Assembly: GCF_029623395.1 (NCBI RefSeq)
Contig: NZ_JAPYKK010000002.1
Location: 1-64,000, forward strand
Direction of reading: 5' to 3'
Origin: Sphingomonas echinoides
Lineage (GTDB): Bacteria; Pseudomonadota; Alphaproteobacteria; Sphingomonadales; Sphingomonadaceae
DNA length: 64,000 nt
The position numbers were made by a program, and so were the translations under genes. Positions 59,777-64,000 of this stretch are shown here, piece by piece. Position 1 is the stretch's first letter. Each line of letters starts with the position of its first letter. Under the pieces are notes generated by a model. It did not search any database. It was not told the origin of the DNA and saw only the letters and a list, made by a program, of their open reading frames with translations.

Positions 59777-61819
59777 TCAGCGCCGCCCGCCCTTCCCCGG
59801 CACGAACGCAAACAACTGCGTTTTTAGCGAAGCAGGCGCCCCCGGTTTGAACCAGTTGGTGTCCTGAATGTGGCTTGCGGTCACATAGATCCGCCCGTCC
59901 GGCCCTTCCGAAAACGTGTCAGGCCAGCGCAGCCGGCGATCGCTCAGCACCGGCTCGACATGATCGCCCACCAGCCGCGTGATCGCGTTGTCGGTCGGCG
60001 AGGTCAGGTACAGCGTCCCCGCCTTGCTCATCCACAGCCCGTCCGCGACATGCGTCTGCGCAACCGTCTTCACGCCCGCCGCACGCGCCGTCTCGGCCAC
60101 ACCCTCACGCAGCAGCGCAGTGTCGATCGCATACAAAGTCTTCCCGGTCAGCGCCTGATAATACAGCGTCTCGCCGTCGTTCGAGATCGCGATCCCGTCC
60201 GCCGAGAAAGCGGGCTGGCGACCATCGGGGCGCACCAGCGGCTTGCCGTCGGTGGTCACCTTGACGGTGTTGTCGATCTGCGTCGACATATGCCCGTCGA
60301 GCGCGCGGAAGCCCTTGCCGCTTTCGAGGTCGATCACGATGATCGCCCCGCGCGTCCCGCTGTCGGTGATGTAGCCGGTCTTGCCGTCGGGCGAGAAGCG
60401 GATGTCGTTGAGATACGTCCCCTGCAACGCGACGTCGCCCGGCACCAGGATCGTCTTCACGACCCGATTGGTGGCGAGGTCGATCTTGACCAGCTTGGGC
60501 GCGCCTTCAAGGATCTTCTCATTGCCCGGCGCGCCGGGGTCGAGCACCCAGAGATTGCCATGGCCATCGGGCACGATCGACTGGACGCAGACGAAATAGT
60601 CGCCGACCGGCAGCTCGGTCGCGCGCGCGTTGCGCCAGCTGTTCCACTTGGCGTCGGGATAGGGTTTGAGCGACCCGTCGGCCATCACTTCGGCCACCGA
60701 AATCGGCGCATCGTCGGTCCAGCGCGGGAAGTTGACGAAGCGGCGGCCATCCGCGGTCACCGCGACGCCCGTCACCTGATGGTCGAACGTCGCGACTTCG
60801 CTCAGCGCGTTGGTCGCCGGGCCAGTCTGCGCGCGTGCCACGCCGAACGCGGCGGCGGCGATCAGGCCGGCGGCGGCGATGCCGGCGAGGAGGGGCTTGG
60901 TCTTGGTCATAAGGAAACTCCGGTCATGCGTGTCGGCGAGGCTCTGGGGGTCGCCGGTGAAAAGATGGAGGAGGTGCCGCGCGACCCCCTGCGGGTGCTC
61001 GCGCTGCGGAAAGTGGCCAACGCCTGAAATCCGGATATAGCCGAACGGTCCGGTAAACTTGTCCGGCACGCCCGCGCTCGCGGACGGCGGATTGACGCCA
61101 TCCGCGTCGCCCTGGATGTAGATCGCGGGCAGCGCGAGCGAGCGCGTCGCCTTGACCTTGTCCTCGAGCCACTGGCTGCGCGGATCGGGCTCGGCCTCGT
61201 CCCAGCGTGCGCGATAGCTGTGGAGCGTCACGTCGACCCAGTCGGGATTCTCGAAGGACTGCGCGACGCGGTCGAACGACGCCACGTCGAACCAGCCGCG
61301 CGGCGACCAATTGATCCAATGAATATGCGCGAAACTCTTGGGATCGGCGCGCACGGCTTCGGCGCCACGCGCGGTCGCCATGAACCAGTGATACCAGGTC
61401 CGCTGCGCCTGTTCGAACGGCGGGGTCGGCGCGCCGCCCATCCGCGGCATCGACGACAGCAACGCCATCCGCTCGACCCGCTCGGGCCAGCCGATCGCGA
61501 GCGCCTCGGCGGTGGTCGATCCCCAGTCATGCCCCGCGACCATGAACCGCTCGATCCCGAGCCCGTCCATCAGCGCGATCGCATCCATCGCGAGGATCGC
61601 GCTGTTGCCCGTGCGCGGCCCCTCGCCCAGCCGCGTTTCGCCGAACCCGCGCAGCGTCGGCACGATCACGCGTTGGCCCGCCTCGGTCAGCGCGGGGACG
61701 ACCGCGTCCCACGTCGAGGCATCGTCGGGCCAGCCATGGAGCAGCAGCACCGGCTGTCCAGCGGGGTCGCCGTGCTCGGTATAGGCAATCGAGAGATGTT
61801 CGGTGACGAGGTGCGGCAT
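59777..61819 (-). CDS. Alpha/beta-hydrolase fused in frame to a royal-jelly-like protein
   Basis: A 680-residue open frame of two proteins. Residues 1 to about 292 are an epoxide-hydrolase/dehalogenase-like hydrolase: LLLHGWPDDASTW, nucleophile Asp in VAGHDWGSTTAEA, base His in GVGHFPQREHP. Residues 304-680 are a major-royal-jelly/Yellow-like beta-propeller with its own signal peptide KPLLAGIAAAGLIAAAAFG, then NDIRFSPDGKTGYITDSGT and ADGIAISNDGETLYYQ. GGAG lies 7 nt before the internal ATG at 60910, so separate translation of a 377-residue protein is likely. A stop between the two seems lost; an N-terminal hydrolase ahead of a signal peptide would not sit well in either compartment. Confidence 0.75.
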   Translation of the reverse strand: MPHLVTEHLSIAYTEHGDPAGQPVLLLHGWPDDASTWDAVVPALTEAGQRVIVPTLRGFGETRLGEGPRTGNSAILAMDAIALMDGLGIERFMVAGHDWGSTTAEALAIGWPERVERMALLSSMPRMGGAPTPPFEQAQRTWYHWFMATARGAEAVRADPKSFAHIHWINWSPRGWFDVASFDRVAQSFENPDWVDVTLHSYRARWDEAEPDPRSQWLEDKVKATRSLALPAIYIQGDADGVNPPSASAGVPDKFTGPFGYIRISGVGHFPQREHPQGVARHLLHLFTGDPQSLADTHDRSFLMTKTKPLLAGIAAAGLIAAAAFGVARAQTGPATNALSEVATFDHQVTGVAVTADGRRFVNFPRWTDDAPISVAEVMADGSLKPYPDAKWNSWRNARATELPVGDYFVCVQSIVPDGHGNLWVLDPGAPGNEKILEGAPKLVKIDLATNRVVKTILVPGDVALQGTYLNDIRFSPDGKTGYITDSGTRGAIIVIDLESGKGFRALDGHMSTQIDNTVKVTTDGKPLVRPDGRQPAFSADGIAISNDGETLYYQALTGKTLYAIDTALLREGVAETARAAGVKTVAQTHVADGLWMSKAGTLYLTSPTDNAITRLVGDHVEPVLSDRRLRWPDTFSEGPDGRIYVTASHIQDTNWFKPGAPASLKTQLFAFVPGKGGRR

Positions 61820-61919
61820 GGGGCGGGGTGGCCTGTATCGTTGACCACCCCACAACCCGGTCAACCGCCGCGCGTTCCGCCGGGACGACCGAACCCGCGC
61901 TGCTCGCGCAACCCGTGCG

Positions 61920-62007
61920 GTGCTCCTGCGCAGGCAGGAGCCCAGGGTATCACGCGCCACAAGCCGTTGGTTTGCTGAACTCTGGGCTCCTGCTTGCGCA
62001 GGAGCAC
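61920..62007. repeat. Paired inverted repeat beside acs (REPIN-like)
   Basis: 26-nt arms at 61920-61945 and 61982-62007 are inverted copies with 25 matches. Each arm also folds (GCTCCTGC/GCAGGAGC). It lies 7 nt after the acs stop, so it may terminate acs while being a mobile-type repeat. The sequence differs from the doublets near 59.6 kb. Confidence 0.7.
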
Positions 62008-62014
62008 AAACGCC

Positions 62015-63919
<1,905 letters not shown>

Positions 63920-63943
63920 GGGGGAACTCTCCTTTACGATTTT

Positions 63944-64000
63944 TCAGCTGACCCCGTCGTGGTCGGCAACATAGCAGTGGAGCGCGTTCGTGGCGTTGAT
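63944..64000 (-). CDS. Possible 3' end of an upstream gene
   Basis: The minus strand reads INATNALHCYVADHDGVS before a TGA at 63946-63944, and the frame stays open to the window edge. Only 18 codons are visible and no family can be assigned. It would be 24 nt upstream of acs in the same direction. Confidence 0.25.
   Translation of the reverse strand: MNATNALHCYVADHDGVS

Overview
The window is chromosomal DNA of a high-GC alphaproteobacterium, most probably Sphingomonas or a close relative. Supporting signs are the 72-residue IF-1 sequence, the maf/RNase E-G-like/yacG/tRNA-Phe block, many Tat-exported hydrolases, a 1031-residue TonB-dependent receptor next to a DUF885 peptidase, and sphingomonad-style paired REP hairpins. 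No phage, insertion sequence, CRISPR array or plasmid function was seen.

Layout. (1) 1-6.6 kb: an overlapping minus-strand run (BolA, GST, Nudix, pirin), a J-domain/zinc protein, then a minus-strand detoxification-type cluster (VOC, GST, DUF1428, VOC and an SRPBCC/AHSA1 gene broken by an amber codon), divergent from an HxlR-type repressor with a paired repeat between them. (2) 6.6-11 kb: cobS, a secreted hypothetical, methylmalonyl-CoA epimerase, infA, maf, RNase E/G-like, yacG and tRNA-Phe. (3) 11-16 kb: an SDR, an unusual 824-residue fusion of a DegT-type aminotransferase with a flavin oxidoreductase, translationally coupled to a family 2 glycosyltransferase, and alkB. (4) 16-25.5 kb: L,D-transpeptidase, a polysaccharide deacetylase/GH75 chitosanase pair, a Tat-exported sugar isomerase-like protein with a Dabb protein, a quinone-oxidoreductase-like ADH reading through into a repeat, an SDR, lysA and three overlapping small genes. 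(5) 25.6-29.7 kb: a lone mreB, small secreted and membrane proteins, DUF885. (6) 29.8-59.5 kb: a large glycan utilisation locus. (7) 59.5-64 kb: REP doublets, an alpha/beta-hydrolase joined in frame to a royal-jelly-like protein, acetyl-CoA synthetase.

The main system is the 29.8-59.5 kb locus, which reads as a nearly complete N-glycan catabolic pathway. A TonB receptor imports the glycan or glyco-asparagine. Exported GH29, GH92, GH125, GH3, GH2 (mannosidase type), GH2 (galactosidase type) and GH20 enzymes could strip fucose, alpha-mannose, a beta-pentose or glucose, beta-mannose, galactose and GlcNAc. Aspartylglucosaminidase cuts the last GlcNAc-Asn bond. GlcNAc enters through NagE and the EIIA-HPr-EI fusion and is processed by NagA and a SIS-type deaminase. 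A GntR/UTRA regulator lies between the two main transcription units. In content it resembles the plant N-glycan (nix) cluster of Xanthomonas campestris. No endoglycosidase or PNGase is present in the window.

Several genes appear to have lost or gained stops (AHSA1 amber, ADH readthrough, hydrolase/royal-jelly fusion); each is flagged because sequence error is a possible alternative.
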